From NCBI GenBank assembly GCA_004297495.1, contig SCTL01000642.1, positions 1 to 6,247 on the forward strand: a DNA stretch of 6,247 nt. The letters run 5' to 3'. This document shows positions 1 through 6,136 of the stretch, in pieces; the stretch's first letter is position 1; every line of letters starts with the position of its first letter. The notes beneath the pieces are model-generated. The model did no database searches. It saw only the letters and a list, made by a program, of their open reading frames with translations, and had not been told where the DNA came from. A program made the translations under genes and the position numbers. This DNA comes from Verrucomicrobiota bacterium. GTDB taxonomy: Bacteria; Verrucomicrobiota; Verrucomicrobiia; Limisphaerales; JADLHS01.

Positions 1-461
1 GGAAACAGAAACCAGTCAAACCACACGCGGCCGACGTGCATCGCCGGGAAAATGCCGGCGCACATCACCGCGAAGATCGTCATGGCTTCGGACGCGCGAT
101 TCACCGCCGTGCGCCAGCGTTGGCGGAGCAGGAAGAGAATCGCCGAGATCAGCGTGCCGGCGTGACCGATGCCGATCCACCACACGAAGTTGATGATGTC
201 CCAGCCCCACATCGTGGGATGATGATTGCCCCACACGCCGACGCCGGTCGAAACCTGATACGCGAGCATCGCGCCGAGGATGCACATCCACGTGAAACTG
301 ATCGCGAAGGAAACCTTCCACCACGCGGGCGTCGGGCCTTCGATGATTTGCGAAACGCGGTCGGAGATCCAGCCGAAGCTGCGGTTGTTCTGCACGAGCG
401 GGATGCGCTCCAGCTCGGGCGGCGTCACGGGCACTTTGATTCGGGAAGCGACTTCAGACAT
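1..461 (-). CDS. actC: ActC, NrfD-type membrane subunit of alternative complex III (3' part outside the window)
   Basis: This is an integral membrane subunit of alternative complex III and, by family knowledge, one of the quinol-interacting NrfD/PsrC-type proteins. The reading frame is open from an ATG at 461 to the left edge and gives 153 residues; the full protein is usually about three times longer. It starts MSEVASRIKVPV and has three hydrophobic segments at about residues 48-70, 86-112 and 125-145. The block GHAGTLISAILFLLRQRWR (residues 99-117), followed by AMHVGR (140-145), is the strongest family signature. The start is well supported. An AAAGGAG Shine-Dalgarno at 475-469 sits seven bases before the ATG, and the ATG shares one base with the actB stop (TAATG). 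Its position directly after actB is the standard actABC order. It could be confused with other NrfD-family subunits from sequence alone, but the neighbours settle it. Confidence 0.93.
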   Translation of the reverse strand, partial: MSEVASRIKVPVTPPELERIPLVQNNRSFGWISDRVSQIIEGPTPAWWKVSFAISFTWMCILGAMLAYQVSTGVGVWGNHHPTMWGWDIINFVWWIGIGHAGTLISAILFLLRQRWRTAVNRASEAMTIFAVMCAGIFPAMHVGRVWFDWFLF

Positions 462-3400
462 TAGTGCGCTCCTTTCTCCGCGCCGCGCGCAGCTTCAGGT
501 TCATGCTCGTGATCGTGCGCTTCTTTCGCGCCGTGCTCAGCGGGTCCATTCTTGGTTTCGAATTCTGAGAAGCTCCACGGAGCCTCCTGGTAATCGGGCA
601 TCAACGGATTCGGATTCCGCAACCGCGCGAGGTAAGTCGTGCGCGGCTTGGTCTTCAAAAATTCCAGCACGCTGTAATCGCGCTCCTGTTTCTTGAGCTT
701 CGAGACGCGGCTCTCGGGATCGGCCACGTTGCCGAACACGATCGCGCCCGCCGGACACGCCTGCGCGCACGCGGTCGTGAACGTGCCGTCGGGCACCACC
801 ACGTCGCCGGACGCGCCGGCCTTGACCTTCTGCGAAATCTTCGCCTGCTCGATGCGCTGGAGACAGAAAGTGCATTTTTCCATCACGCCGCGCATCCGCA
901 CCGTCACGTCCGGGTTCTTGATCATCTTGATCAAATCCCATTCGTCGGACTCGCGCATGCCGGCTTCCGGACTCTTCCACCAGCGGAGCAAATCCCATTC
1001 GCCGTCCGTGCTGTGCACGAGCGGACTCGGATAACGCGGGCCTTTGAGTTCCTTGAGCGAGCGCTTGTTGTAATCGAGGAAGTTGAACCGGCGAACCTTA
1101 TACGGGCAGTTGTTCGAGCAATACCGCGTGCCCACGCACCGGTTGTAAGTCATCAAATTCAACCCTTCGTGATCGTGCGAAGTCGCGTTCACGGGACAAA
1201 CGCTCTCGCACGGCGCGGACTCGCAATGCTGGCAAAGCATCGGCTGGTTCACCGCCTGCACGTCGTCAATCCAATCCTCAAACTGCTGGTTCTCATCGCG
1301 AACCGAGGCTTCCTTGGCCGCGGAGAACGAACGCACGCCCGGACGCGACACGAAGTAGCGATCAATGCGCATCCACTGCATCTCGCGACCGCGCGCGACG
1401 AGGTCCTTGCCGACAATCGAAATGTTGTTCTCGCTCTGACAGGCGATGACGCAGGTGCCACAGCCGACGCAGCCGCTCAAATCAATGGACATGCCCCACT
1501 GATGATGCGCCGTCTTTTTCGCTTCATCGAACGGGTTCGGATACGCCGGGCTTTCGTCCGGCGCTTCCGGCGCGTTCATTTCTTCGATGACTGCTGGGCT
1601 CTTGCTGTAAGATTCGAGATTCGCCTCGCGCACAATCGCGCGACCTTCCATGGACCAATGATCCTGCGTGCAGGCAAAGATGTAAGTCTCGCCGGTCTTT
1701 TGCACCTTCGCGCCGGTGAGAATGAAACCGGAACTCGCGGGAGAACTTGTCGTCCGCAGCGGATAAGCACTGAAACCCACGAGGCTGCCGACCCGCCCTG
1801 CCCTCGCGCGGCCGTAACCGAGCGCGATGCCGAGAGAGTTGTCCGCCATGCCGGGCTGCGTCCAGATCGCGCCTTTGATCTTGCGTCCGTTGGCGGAAAC
1901 TTCCACGAAGTCACCGTTCTTCACGCCCAGCGCAAGCGCGGTCTTGCGGCTGACGAGCACGGCGTTGTCCCAAACCATCTTCGTGATCGGATCGGGCAAC
2001 TCCTGCATCCAGCCGTTGTTAGCGAAGCGGCCATCATCAAGCGAGTAATCGCGGAACAACACGACTTCGAGGGCCGTGCCACGACCGGCTTGAGGCTCAA
2101 GCGACAGCAAAGGATCCGCTTCCGGCAATTTGGAAAGCACTTCGCGAAGTGCGGAAGGATTGAAATTCGCGCTGACAGATTTGTTGCCCGTGCCCGCGAG
2201 ATAACCGTCGTGCAAAAACTTCTTACAAGCTTCTTCGCCGCCAGTGCTAAACGTCGCAAACGTTTCGCGCACGATCTCGTGCGGGTTCGTGACGCTGAGT
2301 CCGCCGACGCGCGCGAGGAATTCCAAATCGGTCAGTCCGCCGAACAACGGCGCGATGAGCGGTTGAATCGGAACATAAGTTCCATCGGTCGTGAGCGCAT
2401 CGCCCCACGATTCGAGATAGTGCGCCATCGGGAAATGCCAGTCCGCAAGCGCGCCAGTTTCGTCTTCGGAGTAGCCGAGGCGAATGACCGTGCGGCCCTT
2501 CGTGGGCTGGAGCAGTTTGGCGAAATCCAAATCAGCCGGCGCGTCGTAAGCTGGGTTGCAGCCGGCTAACACAAGCGTGTCCACCTGCCCCGCCTGCATC
2601 GCGGCAGCGAGTTCGGCAATGCCTTCAATTCTAGTCGCGGGCACGGGTGCTTCAACCAACTCAACCGTCTTGCCGACACTCTTGAGCTTGTCGTTGATCG
2701 CGTGCGCCAGCAGATGCACCGCGAGCGGCTGACGAATGCCCGCAACGATCAAAGCTTTCTCGCCCGCGGCTTTCAAATCTTTCGCGCATTCAGAAATCCA
2801 TTTCGCATCAATGCCGGCCGGCTTCGCGAGGCTGCCAACGTCCACGCCGAGTTCCGCCGCGATGGCCGCAGCGACTTGTACGACCGAACTCGCCGCGACG
2901 CGCAGACGATGGTCCGCGTTCATGCCCGTGAGCGTGAACAGCGATTCCACCGCGTAGAGCCGGCTCATTTCGCTCTTGGGCGTCTCGACTTTGCGACCAG
3001 CAGCGAAGCGGCGGATGTTGTTGTGCGCGTCTTCCTCCGCGCCGATGAAGTCGCAATCGAGCGACAGAATCGCGCCCGCTTTGTCGTAATGGAAAATCGG
3101 GCGGACGGATTTGCCAAACGCCGCCGTCGCCGCGTCCTGATGAATCGTCGGATCAATCGGCTCGTAGAGATACCACTTCGCCTTCGGCAGTTTCTCGGAA
3201 ACGATTTTGTGCAGGCGACGGCGCGACGGCGAAGCTTTGCGCTCGGCCATCAGATGAAGTCCTGCGCCCTGATTCGCTTCGAACTTCTTTGCCAAGTCAC
3301 CGAGCGCGGCCAATGCGTCCGCCGCTTTGACTGTGCTGCCGTTCTTCGCAAAGCGCGTGGCGCGGTCCGGATCGTAGAGATTCAGAATCGAAGCCTGCGT

Positions 3401-3820
3401 GTGACGATCCGTTCCGCCGTTGCCGCCGGGATAAAGTGAATTGCCTTCGACCTTGGTCGGGCGACCGTCATTGGACTTCGCCACGAGCGGCACGGCACCG
3501 GTGCGCGTGGGCATCGCGGTCGCGAAATACTGAGGCACACCGTGGATGTAGCCTTCCTGCGCTTTCGAGAACGGCATCACCTTCTCTTCCGGCTTGCGAC
3601 AGCCCGTGCCGGCGAGTCCGAAGCCCGCGAGCAGGAAGGACGCGGACATGATCTGCACGAAGTGCCGGCGCGAGAGCGGATCAGTCAACTCACTGGCGCC
3701 CTCGGGAAATTCGCGGTGCAGAAAATCGCGGAACTCCGGCGTCTCGGCCAGTTGATCCAGGCTGCGCCAGTAAAGACGGCCAGTGGCGTTTTCAGCGATC
3801 GGTGCGGAAGTTTTTTTCAT
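461..3820 (-). CDS. actB: ActB, fused molybdopterin-oxidoreductase-like / iron-sulfur subunit of alternative complex III, extended Tat signal
   Basis: This is the large peripheral subunit of alternative complex III (1119 residues from the chosen start) and carries the iron-sulfur electron path. Residues 1-50 form an extended leader (YWRSLDQLAETPEFRDFL and onward). They precede a twin-arginine motif SRRHFVQIM at 50-58, a hydrophobic stretch to about 73 and Cys74, so Tat export is predicted. Residues of about 80-720 resemble a molybdopterin oxidoreductase but show no CxxC-type cluster motif; by family knowledge this domain binds no molybdenum cofactor. The C-terminal part holds 15 cysteines in four groups: 784/787/790/794, 863/866/871/875, 895/901/905 and 983/986/1018/1022. 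That count fits three [4Fe-4S] clusters plus one [3Fe-4S]. The C-terminus is His-rich. I chose the ATG at 3820 because it overlaps the actA stop as ATGA and begins MKKTSAPIAENATGRLYWRS; an in-frame ATG at 3862 would add 14 residues lying inside actA. Confidence 0.95.
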   Translation of the reverse strand: MKKTSAPIAENATGRLYWRSLDQLAETPEFRDFLHREFPEGASELTDPLSRRHFVQIMSASFLLAGFGLAGTGCRKPEEKVMPFSKAQEGYIHGVPQYFATAMPTRTGAVPLVAKSNDGRPTKVEGNSLYPGGNGGTDRHTQASILNLYDPDRATRFAKNGSTVKAADALAALGDLAKKFEANQGAGLHLMAERKASPSRRRLHKIVSEKLPKAKWYLYEPIDPTIHQDAATAAFGKSVRPIFHYDKAGAILSLDCDFIGAEEDAHNNIRRFAAGRKVETPKSEMSRLYAVESLFTLTGMNADHRLRVAASSVVQVAAAIAAELGVDVGSLAKPAGIDAKWISECAKDLKAAGEKALIVAGIRQPLAVHLLAHAINDKLKSVGKTVELVEAPVPATRIEGIAELAAAMQAGQVDTLVLAGCNPAYDAPADLDFAKLLQPTKGRTVIRLGYSEDETGALADWHFPMAHYLESWGDALTTDGTYVPIQPLIAPLFGGLTDLEFLARVGGLSVTNPHEIVRETFATFSTGGEEACKKFLHDGYLAGTGNKSVSANFNPSALREVLSKLPEADPLLSLEPQAGRGTALEVVLFRDYSLDDGRFANNGWMQELPDPITKMVWDNAVLVSRKTALALGVKNGDFVEVSANGRKIKGAIWTQPGMADNSLGIALGYGRARAGRVGSLVGFSAYPLRTTSSPASSGFILTGAKVQKTGETYIFACTQDHWSMEGRAIVREANLESYSKSPAVIEEMNAPEAPDESPAYPNPFDEAKKTAHHQWGMSIDLSGCVGCGTCVIACQSENNISIVGKDLVARGREMQWMRIDRYFVSRPGVRSFSAAKEASVRDENQQFEDWIDDVQAVNQPMLCQHCESAPCESVCPVNATSHDHEGLNLMTYNRCVGTRYCSNNCPYKVRRFNFLDYNKRSLKELKGPRYPSPLVHSTDGEWDLLRWWKSPEAGMRESDEWDLIKMIKNPDVTVRMRGVMEKCTFCLQRIEQAKISQKVKAGASGDVVVPDGTFTTACAQACPAGAIVFGNVADPESRVSKLKKQERDYSVLEFLKTKPRTTYLARLRNPNPLMPDYQEAPWSFSEFETKNGPAEHGAKEAHDHEHEPEAARGAEKGAH
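469..475 (-). promoter_or_regulatory. Shine-Dalgarno of actC
   Basis: AAAGGAG on the minus strand, seven bases before the actC ATG and inside the last codons of actB. It is the clearest ribosome binding site for the three act genes and fixes the actC start. It also shows that this genome uses Shine-Dalgarno sequences, although actA and RNase D lack obvious ones. Confidence 0.8.
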
Positions 3821-4485
3821 CGGTGACAGGCCGAGCAGTTCTGGAGTGATTCGACTTTCCAATCGTGGACGAATTTCTCGCCCTGCGCGCGTTGGGTCTG
3901 CGCGGCGACGTTCGGGTCATCGCTCCATTTCCAATTCAAATCGGTGATCTTCTCGGGCGGACGAATCTTCGCGGCGGGATCGCGGTGACATTCCAGACAG
4001 AACGACATGCTGAACGGCTTCGCGTGCTGCACTTCGTCCATCTTGTTGATCTGGCCGTGGCACTCGACGCAACTGATGCCGCGGTTCACGTGGACGGAGT
4101 GATTGAAATAAACGTAATCGGGCGTCTTGTGGATTTGCACCCAAGGAATCGGCTTGCCGGTCGCGGCGCTTTCGCGGACGAGCGCGAGCTTGGGATCGTC
4201 TTTGAGCACTTGATTGTGGCAGTTCATGCACGTGCTCGCAGCGGGAATGTTCGAGAACCAGGATTTCTCCACCGCGCTGTGGCAATAGCGGCAATCCATG
4301 CCGACTTGCTCGACGTGGATATTATGGGAGAACGCGACCGGCTGGATGGGCTGATAGCCGACGCGGGTATATTTGGGTGTGCAATAATACCAGACCGCGC
4401 CGACGACGGTCGTGCCGATCAGGATCGCCCCAATGATGATCAAGAGCGGCAACCGATTGGTCCACTTCGGAAAAATCGCTGACAT
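3817..4485 (-). CDS. actA: ActA, membrane-anchored pentaheme cytochrome c of alternative complex III
   Basis: This is a multiheme c-type cytochrome subunit (222 residues) that passes electrons on the periplasmic side of alternative complex III. There are five CxxCH heme-binding motifs: CRYCH (65-69), CMNCH (86-90), CVECH (139-143), CLECH (163-167) and CSACH (217-221). An N-terminal hydrophobic segment at about 12-34 (LPLLIIIGAILIGTTVVGAV) follows a short positively charged stretch. It has no clear cleavage site, so it probably stays as a membrane anchor. Five hemes, one N-terminal helix and the position directly before actB match the pentaheme ActA type. The last heme motif ends one residue before the stop, and that DNA is partly shared with the actB start. 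The ATG at 4485 has no strong Shine-Dalgarno; upstream is an A-rich AACAACGAAAAACG. It is the first gene of the visible operon. Confidence 0.95.
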   Translation of the reverse strand: MSAIFPKWTNRLPLLIIIGAILIGTTVVGAVWYYCTPKYTRVGYQPIQPVAFSHNIHVEQVGMDCRYCHSAVEKSWFSNIPAASTCMNCHNQVLKDDPKLALVRESAATGKPIPWVQIHKTPDYVYFNHSVHVNRGISCVECHGQINKMDEVQHAKPFSMSFCLECHRDPAAKIRPPEKITDLNWKWSDDPNVAAQTQRAQGEKFVHDWKVESLQNCSACHR

Positions 4486-4509
4486 CGTTTTTCGTTGTTA
4501 AAAGGAACG

Positions 4510-4539
4510 CGAGTCGGGCGGACAAAACGTCCGCACTCG
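4510..4539. repeat. Hairpin in the actA leader, candidate dispersed repeat
   Basis: CGAGT at 4510-4514 pairs with ACTCG at 4535-4539, and GCGGAC at 4518-4523 pairs with GTCCGC at 4529-4534. The loop is AAAAC and there is a three-base bulge (CGG) on the left arm, giving 11 base pairs. It starts 25 bases upstream of the actA ATG, so it would sit in the 5' untranslated RNA. I think similar GCGGAC/GTCCGC hairpins recur between genes in some Verrucomicrobiota, but I cannot check that here. Confidence 0.65.
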
Positions 4540-4562
4540 AAAAATCTGACAAACGGAAATCG

Positions 4563-4595
4563 GGTCTGTGCCTGCCTACCAGCACCACGCAGACC
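4563..4595. repeat. Inverted repeat in the actA leader
   Basis: GGTCTG at 4563-4568 is the exact reverse complement of CAGACC at 4590-4595, with a 21-base loop. It is weak on its own, but it lies between two tighter hairpins and adds to the dense palindromic structure of this leader. Confidence 0.4.
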
Positions 4596-4606
4596 TGCCA
4601 TAACCC

Positions 4607-4621
4607 CGGCGAGAATCGCCG
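4607..4621. repeat. Short hairpin in the actA leader
   Basis: CGGCGA at 4607-4612 and TCGCCG at 4616-4621 form a perfect 6-bp GC-rich stem with a GAA loop. No T-run follows on either strand, so I do not call it a terminator. Confidence 0.5.
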
Positions 4622-4690
4622 ACCCCAAAGCCTCGAACCCTTCTGCGCGTGTCAAAAGATAATGATGCCGGCTCAGTCGGCAAGAATCTT

Positions 4691-4706
4691 TGTGAAAATT
4701 TTCACG
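4691..4706. promoter_or_regulatory. CRP/FNR-family-like operator upstream of the act operon (candidate)
   Basis: TGTGA-AAATTT-TCACG matches the classical CRP half-site layout TGTGA-N6-TCACA at nine of ten bases. The inner 14 bases (4692-4705) are a perfect palindrome. The centre is about 213 bases upstream of the actA ATG and about 200 bases downstream of the RNase D stop, in the AT-rich part of the gap. A CRP/FNR-type regulator controlling a respiratory operon is plausible. However, a 14-bp perfect palindrome is expected about 0.4 times by chance in 6 kb, so this stays a candidate. Confidence 0.4.
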
Positions 4707-4798
4707 TTATGTGGCGACGTTAATTGTGACTATAAGCGGCTACCGCGAGAACCATTTTGTGAACGTGCGGATTTGTCGGTGTAATTGTTTTGCTCCTA

Positions 4799-4814
4799 TG
4801 CAACTCAGGTTGCA
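4799..4814. repeat. Small hairpin downstream of RNase D
   Basis: TGCAAC (4799-4804) and GTTGCA (4809-4814) form a perfect 6-bp stem with a TCAG loop, about 85 bases past the RNase D stop. There is no T-tract after it on the minus strand, so a terminator role is not supported. Confidence 0.35.
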
Positions 4815-4899
4815 GCCGCGGTCGCGATTACTGCGCGAACGTCACAAACGCGGCAGCGACTCGCGCCGGCCCGGGTTTGCCTCTCACAGTCGAGCTTCA

Positions 4900-5955
4900 T
4901 CACTTCATCAACTCGCGCTGCCAGTTCATCAGTTCGGCGGCGTGTTTATCCCAATCGCGCGCGAGTTCCCCGAGCGTGGCGCGGCTGGCGATGAGCGTGG
5001 GATCAATGCCGAGTTTCTCCGCCTGTGCGTCGCGGTGTTTGGCCAGTTCCACAAAGCGGCGCTTCTCCGCTTCGGTCGGCCAGTGGTGCAGACGTTTCAA
5101 GTGTTTCGGCTGCTGGTCAACGGGAATGCTCAAGCCATCGTGCACGGCGGTCTGCAATCCCTGGCGGCGACGCGGTGTGAGATGTTTCGGAATCAACTCG
5201 TCGAACGGCTGTCGCGCGCCGGCGGCGTCGGCGATTCCCACCATCGTCTCGTGGTTGAGAATAAAAAATGGCGGACGGTTCGAGTGCGTGGCTTCGGCTT
5301 CGCGCCAAAGCCAGAGTTCGCGCAACACAGCCATCGCGGCGCGGCTGAGGGCGTGACTGCCTTTCACGCGCCAGAGGGAGTCGGGATCAGGCGGCGCGCC
5401 CTGCGTGCAGTCTTGGATGAGCCGGGCACAGGATTCCTCCTGCCACGCGAGCCGGCCCTTTTCCTGGAGTTCAGCTCTGAGTTTGTCGGCGATGGGTTTG
5501 AGAAAATGCGTGTCGTTGCGGGCGTAAACTTCCATGCGCTCGGTGAGTGGACGGCGCGCCCAGTCGGCTTTCTGCGGGCCTTTGTCCAGTTTCACGCTGA
5601 GCAGGGTTTCGACCAGCGATTGAAGGCCGAATTGCCGGTGGCCGAGCAGCCGCGCGGCGAGCATGGTGTCGAAGATCGCGCCGGGGACGAATTCGTGGTG
5701 CTTGCGGAGCAGGCGCAGATCGTAATCCGCGCCGTGCATGATGAGTTGATGCGCGTTGAGTGCGTCGAGCAGCGGATCAATGCTGAACCCCGCGAGCGGA
5801 TCAACCAGCCGGTCGCCCTGCGCGGTGCTGATCTGGATGAGACAAACCTTTTCGGGATACGCGTGCAAACTGTCCGCCTCGGTATCCACGGCGATCCATT
5901 CGGCGGCGCGGATGACGGGCAGGTATTCGGCGAGCAACTGTTCGGTGTCAATCAC
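4900..5955 (-). CDS. rnd: Ribonuclease D (DEDDy 3'-5' exonuclease with HRDC domain)
   Basis: This is a 3'-to-5' exoribonuclease that, in this family, trims tRNA and other structured RNA ends in the cytoplasm using two metal ions. From the chosen start the protein has 351 residues, close to the usual RNase D size. The catalytic set is visible: D24 and E26 in AVDTEADS, D79 in MHGADYDLRLL, and Y144/D148 in VYARNDTHFL, which makes it the DEDDy type. A helical HRDC-like region follows at about 195-275 (WRVKGSHALS onward). The reading frame is open up to 6108, but the extra 51 residues are encoded by tandem heptamers and one long inverted repeat and do not look like protein. I therefore prefer the GTG at 5955, giving (V/M)IDTEQLLAEYLPVIRAAEWIAVDTEADS, the normal start of the exonuclease fold. 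No Shine-Dalgarno is visible at either start, so the exact start is less certain than the identity. Confidence 0.9.
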   Translation of the reverse strand: MIDTEQLLAEYLPVIRAAEWIAVDTEADSLHAYPEKVCLIQISTAQGDRLVDPLAGFSIDPLLDALNAHQLIMHGADYDLRLLRKHHEFVPGAIFDTMLAARLLGHRQFGLQSLVETLLSVKLDKGPQKADWARRPLTERMEVYARNDTHFLKPIADKLRAELQEKGRLAWQEESCARLIQDCTQGAPPDPDSLWRVKGSHALSRAAMAVLRELWLWREAEATHSNRPPFFILNHETMVGIADAAGARQPFDELIPKHLTPRRRQGLQTAVHDGLSIPVDQQPKHLKRLHHWPTEAEKRRFVELAKHRDAQAEKLGIDPTLIASRATLGELARDWDKHAAELMNWQRELMK

Positions 5956-6009
5956 GTCGGTGCAGTATGGCGGGTCGGATGCGCAGTGCCAAGTGTGCGG
6001 TGAAGAGGG

Positions 6010-6030
6010 TTTTGAGTTTTGAGTTTTGAG
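6010..6030. repeat. Tandem heptamer repeat, three copies of TTTTGAG
   Basis: Three perfect consecutive copies of TTTTGAG occupy 6010-6016, 6017-6023 and 6024-6030. They are followed, after TTC, by a second heptamer array of the same period (two CGTGTTG copies plus CGT, 6034-6050) that is part of the inverted repeat. Confidence 0.9.
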
Positions 6031-6033
6031 TTC

Positions 6034-6099
6034 CGTGTTGCGTGTTGCGTCAAGTAACTGCGGAGGCTTGATGAAATACTTGACGCAACACGCAACACG
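6034..6099. repeat. 23-bp perfect inverted repeat with 20-nt loop
   Basis: The left arm at 6034-6056 and the right arm at 6077-6099 are exact reverse complements over 23 bases. The left arm reads CGTGTTGCGTGTTGCGT then CAAGTA. The loop is 6057-6076. Pairing stops on both sides: C/C at 6033/6100 and A/A at 6057/6076. Each arm contains two and a part copies of the heptamer CGTGTTG. A stem this long is far beyond chance. No T-run follows on either strand, so it is not a standard intrinsic terminator. Confidence 0.95.
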
Positions 6100-6136
6100 C
6101 ATTGCCAACTTGCGACCGGACGGCGGCGCCGGCTAA
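6071..6136 (+). CDS. Possible 21-codon upstream ORF with its start in the hairpin loop
   Basis: An ATG at 6071 is preceded by GGAGG at 6062-6066, four bases away. It opens a frame of 21 codons (MKYLTQHATR then IANLRPDGGAG) ending with TAA at 6134-6136. The stop is eight bases before the ATG of the AMP-ligase gene. Both the Shine-Dalgarno and the ATG lie in the single-stranded loop of the 23-bp hairpin, and the right arm of the stem is the first part of the coding region. The peptide resembles nothing I know, and most of it is just translated repeat. It could be a translated leader that couples to the next gene, or coincidence within a repeat. Confidence 0.25.
   Translation: MKYLTQHATRIANLRPDGGAG

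Larger units (their letters stand above)
4486..4899. other. Gene-free region between RNase D and the act operon
   Basis: These 414 bases lie between two genes on the minus strand and must contain the act promoter unless it is read from RNase D. I find no convincing coding sequence or tRNA. The part nearest actA (about 4510-4621) is a series of short perfect hairpins. The middle (4690-4762) is AT-richer and holds a 14-bp palindrome and three spaced TTGTGA words. The part nearest RNase D has a small TGCAAC/GTTGCA hairpin. I could not identify a confident -35/-10 pair or an intrinsic terminator. Confidence 0.7.

Noticed and set aside
1013..2569. Long plus-strand open frame of 518 codons
   Set aside because: It lies antisense to actB and is rich in Arg, Ala and His, as expected from GC-rich coding DNA read in reverse. 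It shows no recognisable domain.
2702..3439. Plus-strand open frame of 245 codons
   Set aside because: It is antisense to the molybdopterin-like domain of actB, with Arg-rich composition and no motif.
3821..3862. Upstream in-frame ATG for actB (14 extra residues)
   Set aside because: It lies inside actA, and the added residues do not resemble ActB N-termini. The ATGA overlap at 3817-3820 is the usual junction.
4440..4655. Small minus-strand open frame of 71 codons upstream of actA
   Set aside because: It runs through the hairpin block and into actA in another frame. The translation only reads the repeats.
4627..4655. Perfect TTGACA on the minus strand (4655-4650) as an act promoter -35 box
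   Set aside because: The bases 16-18 further on (around GGCTTT) do not resemble a -10 box, so I do not call a promoter.
4799..4814. TGCAAC/GTTGCA hairpin as the RNase D terminator
   Set aside because: The stem is short and no T-run follows on the minus strand.
4711..6003. Plus-strand open frame of 430 codons
   Set aside because: It is antisense to RNase D, whose catalytic motifs are clear. The plus-strand translation shows no family features.
6034..6099. Long inverted repeat as a bidirectional terminator
   Set aside because: It lies between divergent gene starts, not gene ends, and no T-tract follows either arm.
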